Shown: positions 1-8,473, counted from the first letter of the stretch. The stretch: 28,241 nucleotides of DNA from DAOTWP01 sp034435675 (GCA_034435675.1 DAOTWP010000302.1:1-28241); one strand, 5' to 3'. Made by a program: numbers and translations. Notes: generated by a model not told the origin, from the letters alone.

Positions 1-251
1 TACTACAACAGCAGACATGTTTTATAGGCGTTTTTGCCGGATGCACCACTAAGTCCGCACCCTGCACAACCTACGGTTCGTAGGGGAGGACTAAGCGCAG
101 CGCATGTCCGCCCTTGTTCTCCGGATTTAATCGTTAAAGCGCACAATCCCCTTGTTCAGGAAAACAGGTTTACGGATAGGTTCTAAGGGCATGAAGCTGT
201 CTCACAGTCGCTTGCTGCTTTGCCTTTTGCCCTTGCTGCCAGCTCTGATCC
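1..251. other. Non-coding left edge with a two-tier hairpin
   Basis: I see no convincing gene here. It lies downstream of the minus-strand DUF1349-like gene. It contains a compact inverted repeat, CCTACG-GTT-CGTAGG (70-84), enclosed by a shorter outer pairing AGTCC/GGACT. This could be a structured RNA or the remains of a terminator, but neither strand has a T-run directly after the stem. A 26-codon plus-strand frame starting at 191 reads like a short hydrophobic leader, but it has no clear ribosome-binding site and overlaps the end of the next gene, so I do not call it. Confidence 0.3.
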
Positions 252-1919
252 TTACTCGTCGAGGTAGGTAATCTCAATGTCGTGGATCGTCACGACGAGG
301 AAATGCACGATAAACAACAGGGACCCCGGACGCGCGGGCACCTCCGACTGTACTTCCCAGTCGGTTGGCTCCGGTGTGCCGGCTTCCCACAAGCGCGCCT
401 GCACCAGCGCCACCTCCGGCGAAAGCAGCGTTGAGCGCGAACGCATCATATAGGTGACATTTTCGCGCTGCTGGGCATCCGGGCGTGGATACACACTGGC
501 GGCACCCTGGGAATCGCCCAACAAAATCTGCATCTGGGTATTGGTATCCAGGTCTACGAGCCAGGTAATTGCCTGCAAGGGCCAGCGAACACGCGGCTGC
601 TGGTCGCCTACATGTCCCTGCCAGCCAAACGCAAACCCCGTCCCCGGCGATGCCCCGGCGATCCGCTCAACCGTGAACGAGTAGAATACTTCCATGTGGC
701 TCTGCCACGATAAATCGCCAATCGCCAGCAGACGGTCATACCCCGGTTCGACCACACGCACACCGCCGGGCACCAGTTCCCACAACCCATCTACCACCGC
801 TGCCACCTCGCTGATGCGGGTAACGTCATCCCAGTGAATGCGCGTGTAACGCTGTGGGGCGGCATCCAGGTCATAGGTGATGTTGACGATTGCCCCCTGC
901 ACCAGCCCGGACACATCCTCCGCAACGAGGATCACCTGATTAGCGCCGAGCGTCAACTGGTCAAAGCCAATTTCAACGTTAAAATCGCCGCGCCGCTGCA
1001 AGCGTGTGGTGTTGGGTCCTACACCTAAAAATTCTGGCGATCCCCCGTTGAGGATGTAGTACATGTTGCGAATTTTGTTATAGGTGTGTACCCGCCCCAG
1101 AATGTTGACCCAGTTCTGCGGAATCCCCAACTGCCCGACGGTCAGCTCGTTACCGTACCACAGGTCAATCACCAGCCCCGACGGGTCGGGCAGATCTTCA
1201 TCCACCACGGGCTGCGCCATATTCATGAAGTAGTCTACACTGGCGGTAAAGCGCGGCGGTTGCAACCCGGCGTTGCCGGCATAAACGCCTACTTCGGTAA
1301 CGGTGAATTCCAGCGTAAAGACTGTGGCGTCAAACCAGCGCGCACCATCGGTGGAATAGCTGTACTGCCACATATCACCGCTGCGCGTCAGGCGAATCCA
1401 GCGCGGTGTTTCAACATATGACTGGCGCAGAATCTGGGTGATATTTTCGCCATCCACCCACGTTATTGTCAGGTTGACGTAATTGAAATCCGAAAGCACC
1501 CCAACACTCAGATAGGTATTGTTGGTTTGCTGGGCGACAATCCCCTGAAGCTGGTACAACCCAAAGGTCATCGAGTCAAATTTGACTTCGATGGCAAAAT
1601 CGGTGTCTGCGGTGCGCTGCAAAATGCGCGGGGCGTTATTTTCGCCAATCCGCCCGGCGTTGTGTTCGATGCCCTGCGGCACCTGCATGATGACATTGGA
1701 GCCATCCACACGCACAACAGCCGGATTCTGCACGTAGGCACGCGGGTTATAGACGCGCCAGAAGTCTTTCAGCGCGCTGTCGCCGGTAAAGGTGTCCGAT
1801 TGCAGCACGACAGGCTGCGCGTTAACCGGCAGATAGGCAAGCAGCAGCAGGGTCAGGCACAGCACCGGCAGCACCTGCCAACCCTTCCACGGACGGATTG
1901 AACCAACCGGCACAGGCAT
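252..1919 (-). CDS. Secreted protein with DUF1349 / concanavalin-like beta-sandwich domain
   Basis: About 555 residues if translation starts at the ATG at 1919. The frame is open further upstream to 2093, but that would overlap the 3' end of the BY-kinase gene and put 58 unrelated residues before the hydrophobic segment. From 1919 the N-terminus is a short basic stretch, a hydrophobic core (LPVLCLTLLLLAYLPV) and an A-Q-P-like cleavage region, so a signal peptide is likely. The first half resembles DUF1349/LamG-like lectin folds: a DTFTGD start, then a strand pair with RWIRLTRSGDMW followed by YSTDGARW, typical of that family. The second half looks like a second beta-sandwich copy with less recognisable sequence. 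It lies 43 bp downstream of the Wzz/BY-kinase gene on the same strand and may be co-transcribed, suggesting a role at the cell surface. Specific ligand unknown. Confidence 0.72.
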   Translation of the reverse strand: MPVPVGSIRPWKGWQVLPVLCLTLLLLAYLPVNAQPVVLQSDTFTGDSALKDFWRVYNPRAYVQNPAVVRVDGSNVIMQVPQGIEHNAGRIGENNAPRILQRTADTDFAIEVKFDSMTFGLYQLQGIVAQQTNNTYLSVGVLSDFNYVNLTITWVDGENITQILRQSYVETPRWIRLTRSGDMWQYSYSTDGARWFDATVFTLEFTVTEVGVYAGNAGLQPPRFTASVDYFMNMAQPVVDEDLPDPSGLVIDLWYGNELTVGQLGIPQNWVNILGRVHTYNKIRNMYYILNGGSPEFLGVGPNTTRLQRRGDFNVEIGFDQLTLGANQVILVAEDVSGLVQGAIVNITYDLDAAPQRYTRIHWDDVTRISEVAAVVDGLWELVPGGVRVVEPGYDRLLAIGDLSWQSHMEVFYSFTVERIAGASPGTGFAFGWQGHVGDQQPRVRWPLQAITWLVDLDTNTQMQILLGDSQGAASVYPRPDAQQRENVTYMMRSRSTLLSPEVALVQARLWEAGTPEPTDWEVQSEVPARPGSLLFIVHFLVVTIHDIEITYLDE

Positions 1920-1962
1920 GTTCACAAGCGTATTCCTAAACTCACATGGAAATTCGGTTAAC

Positions 1963-3666
1963 CTATTTCTTGCTGCCTTTTTCGGGCGGCGCCACCATAG
2001 AAACTTCGGCAGTGGTGCGCTTGCGGGCAGCAGGCGCTTCGCCACTGCGCGGCATGTAGCGGTCATATGCCATGCGGTATTCACGGCGCTCATTCTGCGG
2101 ATTCAGGCGGTTAACAATCACCCCCTTGATCGGCACATTGAGTACAGCAAGCTGTTCCTTAATGGTGCGGGCTGCGCCGCGCCGGGTCCTGCCTGCATTG
2201 ACGACGATAATCGCGCTGGCGCTGATCGTCGCTGCCAGCACGCTGGCATCTGCCATCAGCAGCGACGGCGGCGTATCGAAGATGATGATGTCAAAGACGG
2301 GCGATTCGCGCAGGACATCCATCCACAGTTGGATCTGTTCTGACCCCAGCAGTTCTGTCGGGTTGGGCGGCAGCGGACCGCTGGTGATAACCCGCAGATT
2401 GTTGACCATTGTACCCTGGGTAACTTCCCAGAACGCCTGTGGCAGCCCGTTTTCGCCCGGTGCACTGTTGGCAGGGAACTTGCTCAGCAGCGTGGTCACC
2501 CCGACATCATTATGCAGCTTGAACAGGTTATGCAACTGCGGGCGGCGCAGGTCGGCGTCCACCAGCAGCACTTTGTAGCCGGCAACCGCCATGCTGACAG
2601 CCACATTAGAGGCTGTGGTCGTTTTGCCTTCCTCCGGCAGCGAACTGGTAACGATATAGATGTCTTTTTCTTCCCCACTGGAGCTGAACAGCAGGTTCGT
2701 GCGGATGGTGCGGAAGTTTTCGACCACACGCCCCGCTTTGCCGGGTTCAAGCGCCAGCATCTCTGGCGACGCTAAATCGCGGGGGTTAAAGCGCATCACA
2801 CCACCCAGCACCGGCACACGCAGCAGTTTGGCAATTTCTTCGGTGGATTTCAGGGTATCGTTGAGGTATTCCAGCAGCACCACCAGCCCGATGCCCAATA
2901 CCCCGCCGACAATTACGCCCAGCAGTGTTGTTGTGATCGTGCTGGAACCACCTGCCGAGGTCGGCACGCGCGCCGGTTCAAAGACTTCGACCACATTTGC
3001 CCCGCTGGTCATACCGGAAATTGTCGCCGAGAACGAAGCAATATTGTTGACCGTCTGGTTCACCTGATCCACAACCGCGTTGCGCTGCTGCTGCAAGCGC
3101 GCAATCTGCACCGGGTCGGTGGCGCTCGCCAGTTCTGCGTCAATCACGTTCAACTGCCCGCGCGTGTTCAGCAGTTCCTCGTTGAGGATTCTGACCTGCT
3201 CCTGATAAAACTCCAGCCGTTCCTGATCGTCCGGGGTTAAGCCGGTAGGGCTGAGCAAAATCACCTGATTGGCAATTTCGTTAGCGATGGCGGTAATCTC
3301 TTCAGGATCAGCGCCGATCACCTTAATGACGACCAGCGGCGTATCCAGCACCGAACTGGCGCCCACCATGCCGCGCAGACGATCTATATCGTAGGGCAGC
3401 CCCAGCGCATCCAGCGTCCCCTGAAGCACCGGCGACGTGCGCACAAAGCGGACATACGTTTCTGCCAGTTCCAGCGCGGCGCTGAAATCTGTGCGCTGAA
3501 GGTTGCGCTGGCTGAAACCGCTGCCGATAATCAGCGTTGCCTGCGCTTCGTACTGCGGCACGCGGGTGCGCACTGAAAGAAAGCTCGCGCCCCCGGCAAT
3601 CCCTGCGGCAATCAACACCAGCCACCACCATTTGCGGATCAGGCGGATATATTGCGAAAGTTCCAT
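1963..3666 (-). CDS. Polysaccharide co-polymerase fused to BY-type tyrosine kinase (Wzz/CpsD-like)
   Basis: 567 residues. The N-terminal Wzz domain has a first TM helix at about residues 13-32, a periplasmic part with a likely coiled coil at about 145-215, and a second TM helix at about 245-268. The cytoplasmic BY-kinase domain follows: Walker A SLPEEGKTT (about 342-350), Walker A' VLLVDADLRRP (about 367), and Walker B FDIIIFDTPP (about 459). The C-terminus has only three tyrosines (about 530, 534, 537) as a possible autophosphorylation cluster, fewer than in typical Wzc. Family members control chain length and export of exopolysaccharide or capsule and cycle through oligomerisation and tyrosine phosphorylation. 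A good ribosome-binding site (AGGAG, 9 nt before the ATG at 3666) supports the start. No polymerase, flippase, outer-membrane exporter or cognate phosphatase is next to it; the nearest polysaccharide gene is the dehydratase at 18968. Confidence 0.93.
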   Translation of the reverse strand: MELSQYIRLIRKWWWLVLIAAGIAGGASFLSVRTRVPQYEAQATLIIGSGFSQRNLQRTDFSAALELAETYVRFVRTSPVLQGTLDALGLPYDIDRLRGMVGASSVLDTPLVVIKVIGADPEEITAIANEIANQVILLSPTGLTPDDQERLEFYQEQVRILNEELLNTRGQLNVIDAELASATDPVQIARLQQQRNAVVDQVNQTVNNIASFSATISGMTSGANVVEVFEPARVPTSAGGSSTITTTLLGVIVGGVLGIGLVVLLEYLNDTLKSTEEIAKLLRVPVLGGVMRFNPRDLASPEMLALEPGKAGRVVENFRTIRTNLLFSSSGEEKDIYIVTSSLPEEGKTTTASNVAVSMAVAGYKVLLVDADLRRPQLHNLFKLHNDVGVTTLLSKFPANSAPGENGLPQAFWEVTQGTMVNNLRVITSGPLPPNPTELLGSEQIQLWMDVLRESPVFDIIIFDTPPSLLMADASVLAATISASAIIVVNAGRTRRGAARTIKEQLAVLNVPIKGVIVNRLNPQNERREYRMAYDRYMPRSGEAPAARKRTTAEVSMVAPPEKGSKK

Positions 3667-4047
3667 TAACCATTGCTCCTGCTGTATGGTTCAGCTACAC
3701 AGACACTGCGGGTTTGTTCCGCCTGCCAAATCTGCCCGGTTGACTGCCGGAATAGGCTGCCAGAATCATGCGACAGTTTTTAACCAATTTTGTACCTCAA
3801 TAGTATAGTCATTTGGTCAATATGGGTACTGTTGGGGTGTGAAAAGTGTAAATAGTTTGGGTTAGAAAATTACAACATCGGCAATAATCGTGCTTCATGG
3901 TCGATCGTACACGCAGAGTCATACACCCGCCTACAGCGAAATACTCACTGTGTGGGTGTATGCAGCCCAGACGCTGCCGCACCGCAGCGCACAGCAGCGC
4001 AGCACAATAACAGAAAGCGATTCTGCTGCGAAGGGATCCTATGCCGG
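3667..4047. other. 381-bp gap upstream of the Wzz/BY-kinase gene
   Basis: No gene is supported. The AT-rich part (about 3770-3880) should hold the minus-strand promoter of the Wzz/BY-kinase gene. A minus-strand TATACT lies near 3801-3806 with TTGACC close upstream, but their spacing does not fit a sigma-70 promoter, so no exact promoter is called. A 9-bp perfect inverted repeat lies at 3920-3962. The part from 3960 to 4020 is rich in CAGC/GCAGC words. Confidence 0.4.
3920..3962. repeat. Inverted repeat between convergent-in-series genes
   Basis: CATACACCC (3920-3928) pairs perfectly with GGGTGTATG (3954-3962) across 25 nt; a G-T and a C-G pair extend the stem inward. It lies just downstream of the stop of the FG-GAP gene and upstream of the Wzz gene, both on the minus strand. 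There is no T-run on either side, so it is not a standard intrinsic terminator. It could be a transcript 3'-end stabiliser or a regulator site. Confidence 0.4.
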
Positions 4048-6957
4048 TTAGCGCCGGGCTGCCCGTCTGCGCCAGTAAACTGCCAGCAGCAGGTTGACCA
4101 GCCCCAGACCGCCAACCAGCCCCAACAGCGGCAGCAGCCACGGCAGCCGCGCTTCGCCGGTGCGCGGCAGTGCCGTAACACTCAACACGCTGGCATCATC
4201 ACAGTGGGGCGCAGTCTGGTCGCTGGCGGTGCAGGCAGTGTTGAGGATAACAAAGGGGACACTGGCAGTGTCCCGCACGCGCGTGTTAATCGTAATCGTG
4301 ATGCTGTCGCCGGGGAAAAAAATCGGCTGAAGAAATGACACGGTATTCCCGCTGAAGCTGATGCTGCCAGAAGTTGCCGCCACGCTGATGATTTCCACTT
4401 CCGGCGGCATCACGTCGGTCATGGTTACGTTAGTGACCGGCAGCGTGCCGGGGTTGGTGATGACCAGCGTCCAGGTCACCGCCTCGCCAGGGATCGCAAA
4501 GGGCGGGTCCGCCACTTTGCTGATCACCGGATCAAAGATGCCCAGCGCCGGGGCGGGGGCAGCCACAGCAGTGTTTCTGGGACGTGGTGGCAAAACCAGC
4601 CGGGGGCAGGTTTCGTTGGCGCGGTTTTCGTAAACCACCACCAGATTGTTCTGCCAGCCAATCGAAGTCACATCCAGATCGCCGTCGTTATCAATGTCCA
4701 CCACCTGCGCGCCGTCATGATGCTCATCGCCGGTGTAAATCAGGTGCTCTGTCCATGTCGTGCCGCTGCCGTCCGCATTTTCATACAGCAGCAGCCGCGC
4801 CGCCGCCGGGTTCGCCGGGTAATGTTCGCCGACCAGCACGTCAATATCGCCGTCGCCGTCCATGTCGCGCACATCCACGCTCATCGGACCGATTACGCTG
4901 GCAATCAGCGTTTCGGTCCAGGGCAGGGTCGGGTCGCCGCCGTGTCCGTACCACGCCAGCCTGCCCAGCCCGTTGGTTGCCTCGTACCCGACCACTGCAT
5001 CCAGCCGACCATCGCCGTTGATGTCTGCCAGCCGGTTGCGATCCGGCGCGCCTAATGGGGCAATCATGTCATAGGGCACGTAACCGCCGGGGGTGTTTTG
5101 CAGCCAGCGTGTACCGGTCAGCAGGTCGGGTCTGCCGTCGCCGTCAATGTCCCCCGCGCTCAATTCTTCAAACTGCGCGGCGGCATTCGGCGCTGCCTGC
5201 TCCACCGCCCAGATGGCGGTTGTCACCGTTGCGGCAGGCGGCACAACCAGGCGCTGTAAATCGGTGCCGCCGTCGTGCCAGGAGAGGATCACTTCGGTGC
5301 CCAGCCCGCGGAAGTTGCCCACCACCACGCCTTGCAGGAAGTCGCCCATGCCGGGGTTGGCGATGTTGTTGAAGCGCGTGAAATTACCCGCGCCGTCATT
5401 CTGTGCCCAGGTGAAGATGCGTCCCTGCGGCGTGCCGTCCGTGCCCAGCACATCCTGATCGCCGTCGCCGTCAAAGTCAAACGTGAGGGCGATGTTGCTC
5501 AGGTTGCCTGCGCCGGGATAGCTGTTGAACGTCGTTTTGGTCCATGCACCCGCCACCGTGCCGGGATTGGCATACCAGGCATCGCCCGCGAGGATGTCCT
5601 GCAAGCCGTCGCCGTCCAGGTCGGCATAGCGCACAAAGACCGAGTTCAGCGGGCGGCTGGTGTCAATCGCAGTGCGTGACCAGTCATCCATGGGGTACAC
5701 CGTGCAGACGCCGAAACCGGGCAGTGTGCCGCCGTTCAGGAAGATGTCCAGCCGCCCTGCCTGCCAGTTGAAATTCTTGCCGACAATATCCAGATCGCCG
5801 TCGCCATCGAGGTCTGCCAGCTTGCTTTCGTGGTTGCCGAACCCCTGGGCGATGTCACTTTCGACAAAATTGCCTGCACCGTCGCCAAAGAAGATTTTCA
5901 TGAACGAATCGGGGTTGCCGCCGCCCAGCCGCATTTCCGCGACGAAGAAATCGAGGAAGCCGTCGCCGTTCAGGTCGCCCACATCAAAACTATGCCCGCG
6001 ATCCACATCGTATGGCAGCAGATCACGCGGCTGCCAGCAGGTCGGCAGGGTGCGCGGGTTTGCCGGGTTGCCGCCAGCATCAACACATTCAAAATAGGTC
6101 AGCGGACCTACCGCATCCCCGGCGACCATAAGCACTTCCGGCGCGCCGCCCACGCGGAACTGCCCCGCCTGGATGCGTCCGGCGGTCAGTGCGCCCACCG
6201 TTGTGATCTGGAAGCGGTCATAACCCGTGCCGTTATAACGATACCAGCTCCCGCCCGCCAGCAAGTCGAGGACGCCGTCGCCGTCCATATCGGCAATATC
6301 CAGCCCTTCGCCGTTCACACTGGCAATCGTGCTGTAGGGCCAGTAGAGCGCCGGGTTTGCGCCGGGGTCAGGGTTGCGCGGGTTCGCCGGAATCTCTGCA
6401 ACCGACAGCTCCGGCACGCCCTGATGCCAGAAAATCAGCTCAAGCTGTCCGTCGCCGTCAATATCGCCAAAAATCTGGTCATGATGCCCGCCGTTGCCGC
6501 TGTCCTTAATCAGATGCCGCTGCCAGGGCACCGCCGGGTCATAGGGCGCGCCGGGGTTTTCCCACCACCAGATGCGGTCAAGCTGACCATCGCTGCCCTG
6601 CAAAATGTCCAGGTCGCCGTCGCCGTCAATGTCTGCTGCTGTCCCGCCCGCTTCAATCGGCAGCAGTTGCGCTTCCATCAGGTATTGATCCCATGAGGTG
6701 CCGTTGAACAGGTAGTAGACCATCGAAGGCGCGCCGCCGCGCCCGCCCACCACAAAATCGTCCAGCCCGTCACCGTTCAGATCGGCAATCACCAATGAGG
6801 TCTGCTGGTTTGGGAGCAGGGTAGGCGGAAAATCGCCGTTGGCGGTCGATTGCCATGCCCAATCAGGCGAAATGACCGTCTGCGCGCGTACACTCTGATG
6901 CCACAGCCCCGCACAGAGCAGGCACAACACCAGCATCCGCCATCCGTACTTTGGCAT
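4048..6957 (-). CDS. Secreted FG-GAP/VCBS-repeat protein with DUF11 domain and LPXTG-like anchor
   Basis: 969 residues. It starts with a classic signal peptide (basic start, hydrophobic core LVLCLLCAGL, cleavage after VRA). About twelve FG-GAP/VCBS repeats follow, each with a calcium-loop motif of DxDGDGxxD type (for example DLNGDGLDD, DIDGDGDLD, DMDGDGVLD, DINGDGRLD, DIDNDGDLD); together they should form one or two beta-propellers. Residues about 820-915 match a DUF11-type beta domain (VTWTLVITNPGTLPVTNVTM). The C-terminus is LPRTG (930-934), a hydrophobic helix and a basic tail WRRRAARR, which is the tripartite layout of a sortase sorting signal. The ATG at 6957 is preceded by AAGGA with good spacing. 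Likely role: cell-surface adhesion, polysaccharide binding or a structural protein; the ligand cannot be told. No sortase gene lies in the window. Confidence 0.88.
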   Translation of the reverse strand: MPKYGWRMLVLCLLCAGLWHQSVRAQTVISPDWAWQSTANGDFPPTLLPNQQTSLVIADLNGDGLDDFVVGGRGGAPSMVYYLFNGTSWDQYLMEAQLLPIEAGGTAADIDGDGDLDILQGSDGQLDRIWWWENPGAPYDPAVPWQRHLIKDSGNGGHHDQIFGDIDGDGQLELIFWHQGVPELSVAEIPANPRNPDPGANPALYWPYSTIASVNGEGLDIADMDGDGVLDLLAGGSWYRYNGTGYDRFQITTVGALTAGRIQAGQFRVGGAPEVLMVAGDAVGPLTYFECVDAGGNPANPRTLPTCWQPRDLLPYDVDRGHSFDVGDLNGDGFLDFFVAEMRLGGGNPDSFMKIFFGDGAGNFVESDIAQGFGNHESKLADLDGDGDLDIVGKNFNWQAGRLDIFLNGGTLPGFGVCTVYPMDDWSRTAIDTSRPLNSVFVRYADLDGDGLQDILAGDAWYANPGTVAGAWTKTTFNSYPGAGNLSNIALTFDFDGDGDQDVLGTDGTPQGRIFTWAQNDGAGNFTRFNNIANPGMGDFLQGVVVGNFRGLGTEVILSWHDGGTDLQRLVVPPAATVTTAIWAVEQAAPNAAAQFEELSAGDIDGDGRPDLLTGTRWLQNTPGGYVPYDMIAPLGAPDRNRLADINGDGRLDAVVGYEATNGLGRLAWYGHGGDPTLPWTETLIASVIGPMSVDVRDMDGDGDIDVLVGEHYPANPAAARLLLYENADGSGTTWTEHLIYTGDEHHDGAQVVDIDNDGDLDVTSIGWQNNLVVVYENRANETCPRLVLPPRPRNTAVAAPAPALGIFDPVISKVADPPFAIPGEAVTWTLVITNPGTLPVTNVTMTDVMPPEVEIISVAATSGSISFSGNTVSFLQPIFFPGDSITITINTRVRDTASVPFVILNTACTASDQTAPHCDDASVLSVTALPRTGEARLPWLLPLLGLVGGLGLVNLLLAVYWRRRAARR

Positions 6958-7012
6958 ACTGACTATCCTTATATAAACAACACAGCTCAGGATTGGTGGG
7001 CGATGATTTTAC
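6958..7012. promoter_or_regulatory. Short leader of the FG-GAP gene, cut off by the tnpB element
   Basis: On the minus strand this stretch holds the ribosome-binding site AAGGA and an AT-rich TTTATATAA that could be part of a -10 region. Only about 55 bp separate the start codon from the inferred left end of the tnpB element at about 7013. Any promoter farther upstream would therefore have been displaced by the insertion. This is an inference from spacing only. Confidence 0.3.
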
Positions 7013-7038
7013 AAGAAGGGCTTTAGCCCGCGAGAAAG

Positions 7039-7061
7039 CCACGCCGTTTTAACGGCAGTGG
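7039..7061 (+). repeat. Left-end imperfect palindrome of the tnpB element
   Basis: CCACGCCGTT and AACGGC-A-GTGG form a ten-pair stem with a single unpaired A at 7057 and a two-base TT loop. In IS200/IS605 elements such hairpins near the end are recognised by the Y1 transposase TnpA. Its similarity in layout to the right-end hairpin supports the proposed element limits. Confidence 0.55.
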
Positions 7062-7125
7062 ATGAAAGCGTTCCCGGCTTGAGCCGACTTGCACGAACGT
7101 TTATACCTATGGTCTAATCCTGTGT

Positions 7126-8358
7126 ATGGCTTACAAAACGATTGAGTTCAACTGGCTTCCACACCGCAAAGCCCAATGGCAGACATTCACCTTGTCGCGT
7201 CAGGAAGCTGCGCGCCTGTGGAACGCGCTGGTGAAACGGCATCAGCGCATTCGCCGGATGAACTGGACATGGCCGAGCAAAGCCCGTTGGGAGCGATGGG
7301 CGCAAAAACGCTTCCCTAACCTGCACTCGCAAAGCGTCCAGCAGAGCATCAAGGAATTTCTGGAAGCGGTCAATGCCACCCGTCAACTGCGCCGGAACGG
7401 TCACGCTGCGGCGAATTATCCCTGGAAGTCGTTGCACTACCGCGACATTATCTACACCAATCAGGCGGCGCGGTTGGTTGAGGACAACCGGGGACGCTTG
7501 CTGATCCTGCCCAATGGCAAGAGTGGGCGTCTGGCGGTTCGTGTTCCTGAAGCGGTTCAGTTCCCCGGCAGACTGATTGAAGTCCGGCTGGTCTATGGCC
7601 GGGTACAGGTCGTGTGCGAAGTGCCGGATGAGCCGCGTCTTGCTCAAACGACCATTGGCGTTGATCTGGGGGTCAACACGCTCATTGCGGCGACGGATGG
7701 TGAAAAAGCCGTGCTGATAAGCGGGCGCGAGATGAAAGCAACCGTGCAGTGGCGCAACAAACGCCTCGCCAGTCTGGTGAGCAAACAGTCGAAGCACCAG
7801 CGTGGCTCGCGGCGGCACAAACGCTTGCAACGGCGCAAGTACAAGCTGCTGGATAAGGCGCGTAACCGGGTTAAGGATAGCGTTCACAAAGCCACAAGCA
7901 TGGTCCGCGCTGAATTTCCGCATGCGGCGGTGTATGTCGGCAAACCGTTCAATGGCGCGGCTCAAAAGATCGGGCGCATCGCAGCGCAGCAGGTATCGAG
8001 CGCGAGCAACGCAAAGATCATACAGCAGTTGGACTACAAGACGTCGGGCGCTATTCAGGTGTCCGAGCATTATTCGTCGCAGACGTGTCCCGTATGCGGC
8101 GAACGGCAGAAGTGCCGTAGAACGTATCGCTGCCCGAACTGCGGCTATACCGCGCCCCGCGATGTGGTGGGCGCTGTCAACATTTTGAGTCTTGGGAAGC
8201 ATGACCAGATTGTTCAAGTGTCTCAAACCCCAGCTTACATCAAGTATCGGCGGTTAGATCGCCGTAGTTCCGGCGGACACCCGGCAAGTAGCTCGAAGGC
8301 GTGCGCCAACGAGAAGCTGCACCGCTTTAGCGGTTGTAGCGTGTCACGAATTTCATAA
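7126..8358 (+). CDS. tnpB: TnpB, RNA-guided nuclease-like protein with altered RuvC-II site
   Basis: 410 residues. The N-terminal part (about 1-170) is the helix-turn-helix/OB-like RNA-binding region. RuvC-I is IGVDLGVNT with the catalytic Asp at residue 180. At RuvC-II, where most TnpBs have Glu, the sequence is VYVGKPFN with Gly at 272. A Glu stands instead at residue 314 (VSEHYSSQTC), just before the zinc finger (CPVC...CPNC). RuvC-III is APRDVVGAVNIL with Asp at 346. A C-terminal extension of about 55 residues is encoded by DNA that also forms the right-end hairpins, as expected where the guide RNA overlaps the gene 3' end. No obvious ribosome-binding site precedes the ATG. The protein is full length and uninterrupted, so it may be active; whether the altered site cleaves DNA cannot be told from sequence. 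Confidence 0.93.
   Translation: MAYKTIEFNWLPHRKAQWQTFTLSRQEAARLWNALVKRHQRIRRMNWTWPSKARWERWAQKRFPNLHSQSVQQSIKEFLEAVNATRQLRRNGHAAANYPWKSLHYRDIIYTNQAARLVEDNRGRLLILPNGKSGRLAVRVPEAVQFPGRLIEVRLVYGRVQVVCEVPDEPRLAQTTIGVDLGVNTLIAATDGEKAVLISGREMKATVQWRNKRLASLVSKQSKHQRGSRRHKRLQRRKYKLLDKARNRVKDSVHKATSMVRAEFPHAAVYVGKPFNGAAQKIGRIAAQQVSSASNAKIIQQLDYKTSGAIQVSEHYSSQTCPVCGERQKCRRTYRCPNCGYTAPRDVVGAVNILSLGKHDQIVQVSQTPAYIKYRRLDRRSSGGHPASSSKACANEKLHRFSGCSVSRIS
8190..8347 (+). ncRNA. Putative omega (guide) RNA overlapping the tnpB 3' end
   Basis: Established for the family: the right end of tnpB elements is transcribed as a guide RNA whose scaffold overlaps the gene end and whose guide is the flanking host DNA. 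Here the last part of the gene folds into strong hairpins: CGGCG...CGCCG (8248-8252 / 8260-8264) and the ten-pair right-end stem at 8316-8340. The scaffold should end near 8347, making the host bases from 8348 onward the guide. The 5' limit is a guess. Confidence 0.45.
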
Positions 8359-8473
8359 TCCTGCTTCCCTTGCATTAAACCCGAAAACTACCGGTACTGC
8401 AATCGAATGTGAAAAATGTATAGGAAAATTTACGTTCCTTACATGTTTCGTCACGGGTTCCTTTATCAAACCG

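Larger units (their letters stand above)
7013..8347 (+). mobile_element. Solo tnpB element (IS200/IS605 superfamily, IS1341-like)
   Basis: The element contains tnpB but no tnpA, so it should depend on a Y1 transposase encoded elsewhere. Both ends show a subterminal imperfect palindrome of the same design: ten base pairs with one unpaired base on the 3' side and a T-rich loop. On the left these are CCAC-GCCGTT (7039-7048) and AACGGC-a-GTGG (7051-7061); on the right GCTGC-ACCGC (8316-8325) and GCGGT-t-GTAGC (8330-8340). A smaller left hairpin, GGGC-TTTA-GCCC, lies at 7018-7029. The left end follows TTAC (7009-7012), a tetranucleotide used as target by known family members such as IS608; the right end is taken after GTGTCAC (8341-8347). 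Exact ends are inferred, with no terminal inverted repeats expected for this family. Confidence 0.65.

Noticed and set aside
191..271. 26-codon plus-strand hydrophobic leader-like frame
   Set aside because: Too short, weak start context, and it overlaps the 3' end of the neighbouring gene.
1920..2093. Upstream extension of the DUF1349-like gene
   Set aside because: It would overlap the kinase gene by about 130 bp and place the signal peptide in the middle of the protein.
3780..3830. Exact promoter for the Wzz/BY-kinase gene
   Set aside because: TTGACC and TATACT are only 7 bp apart on the minus strand; other pairs are weak.
5830..6696. Plus-strand 288-codon frame opposite the FG-GAP gene
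   Set aside because: It is produced by the repeated antisense of calcium-loop codons; no independent evidence.
7114..8226. Minus-strand 370-codon frame opposite tnpB
   Set aside because: It is a shadow of tnpB, whose RuvC and zinc-finger motifs are clear.
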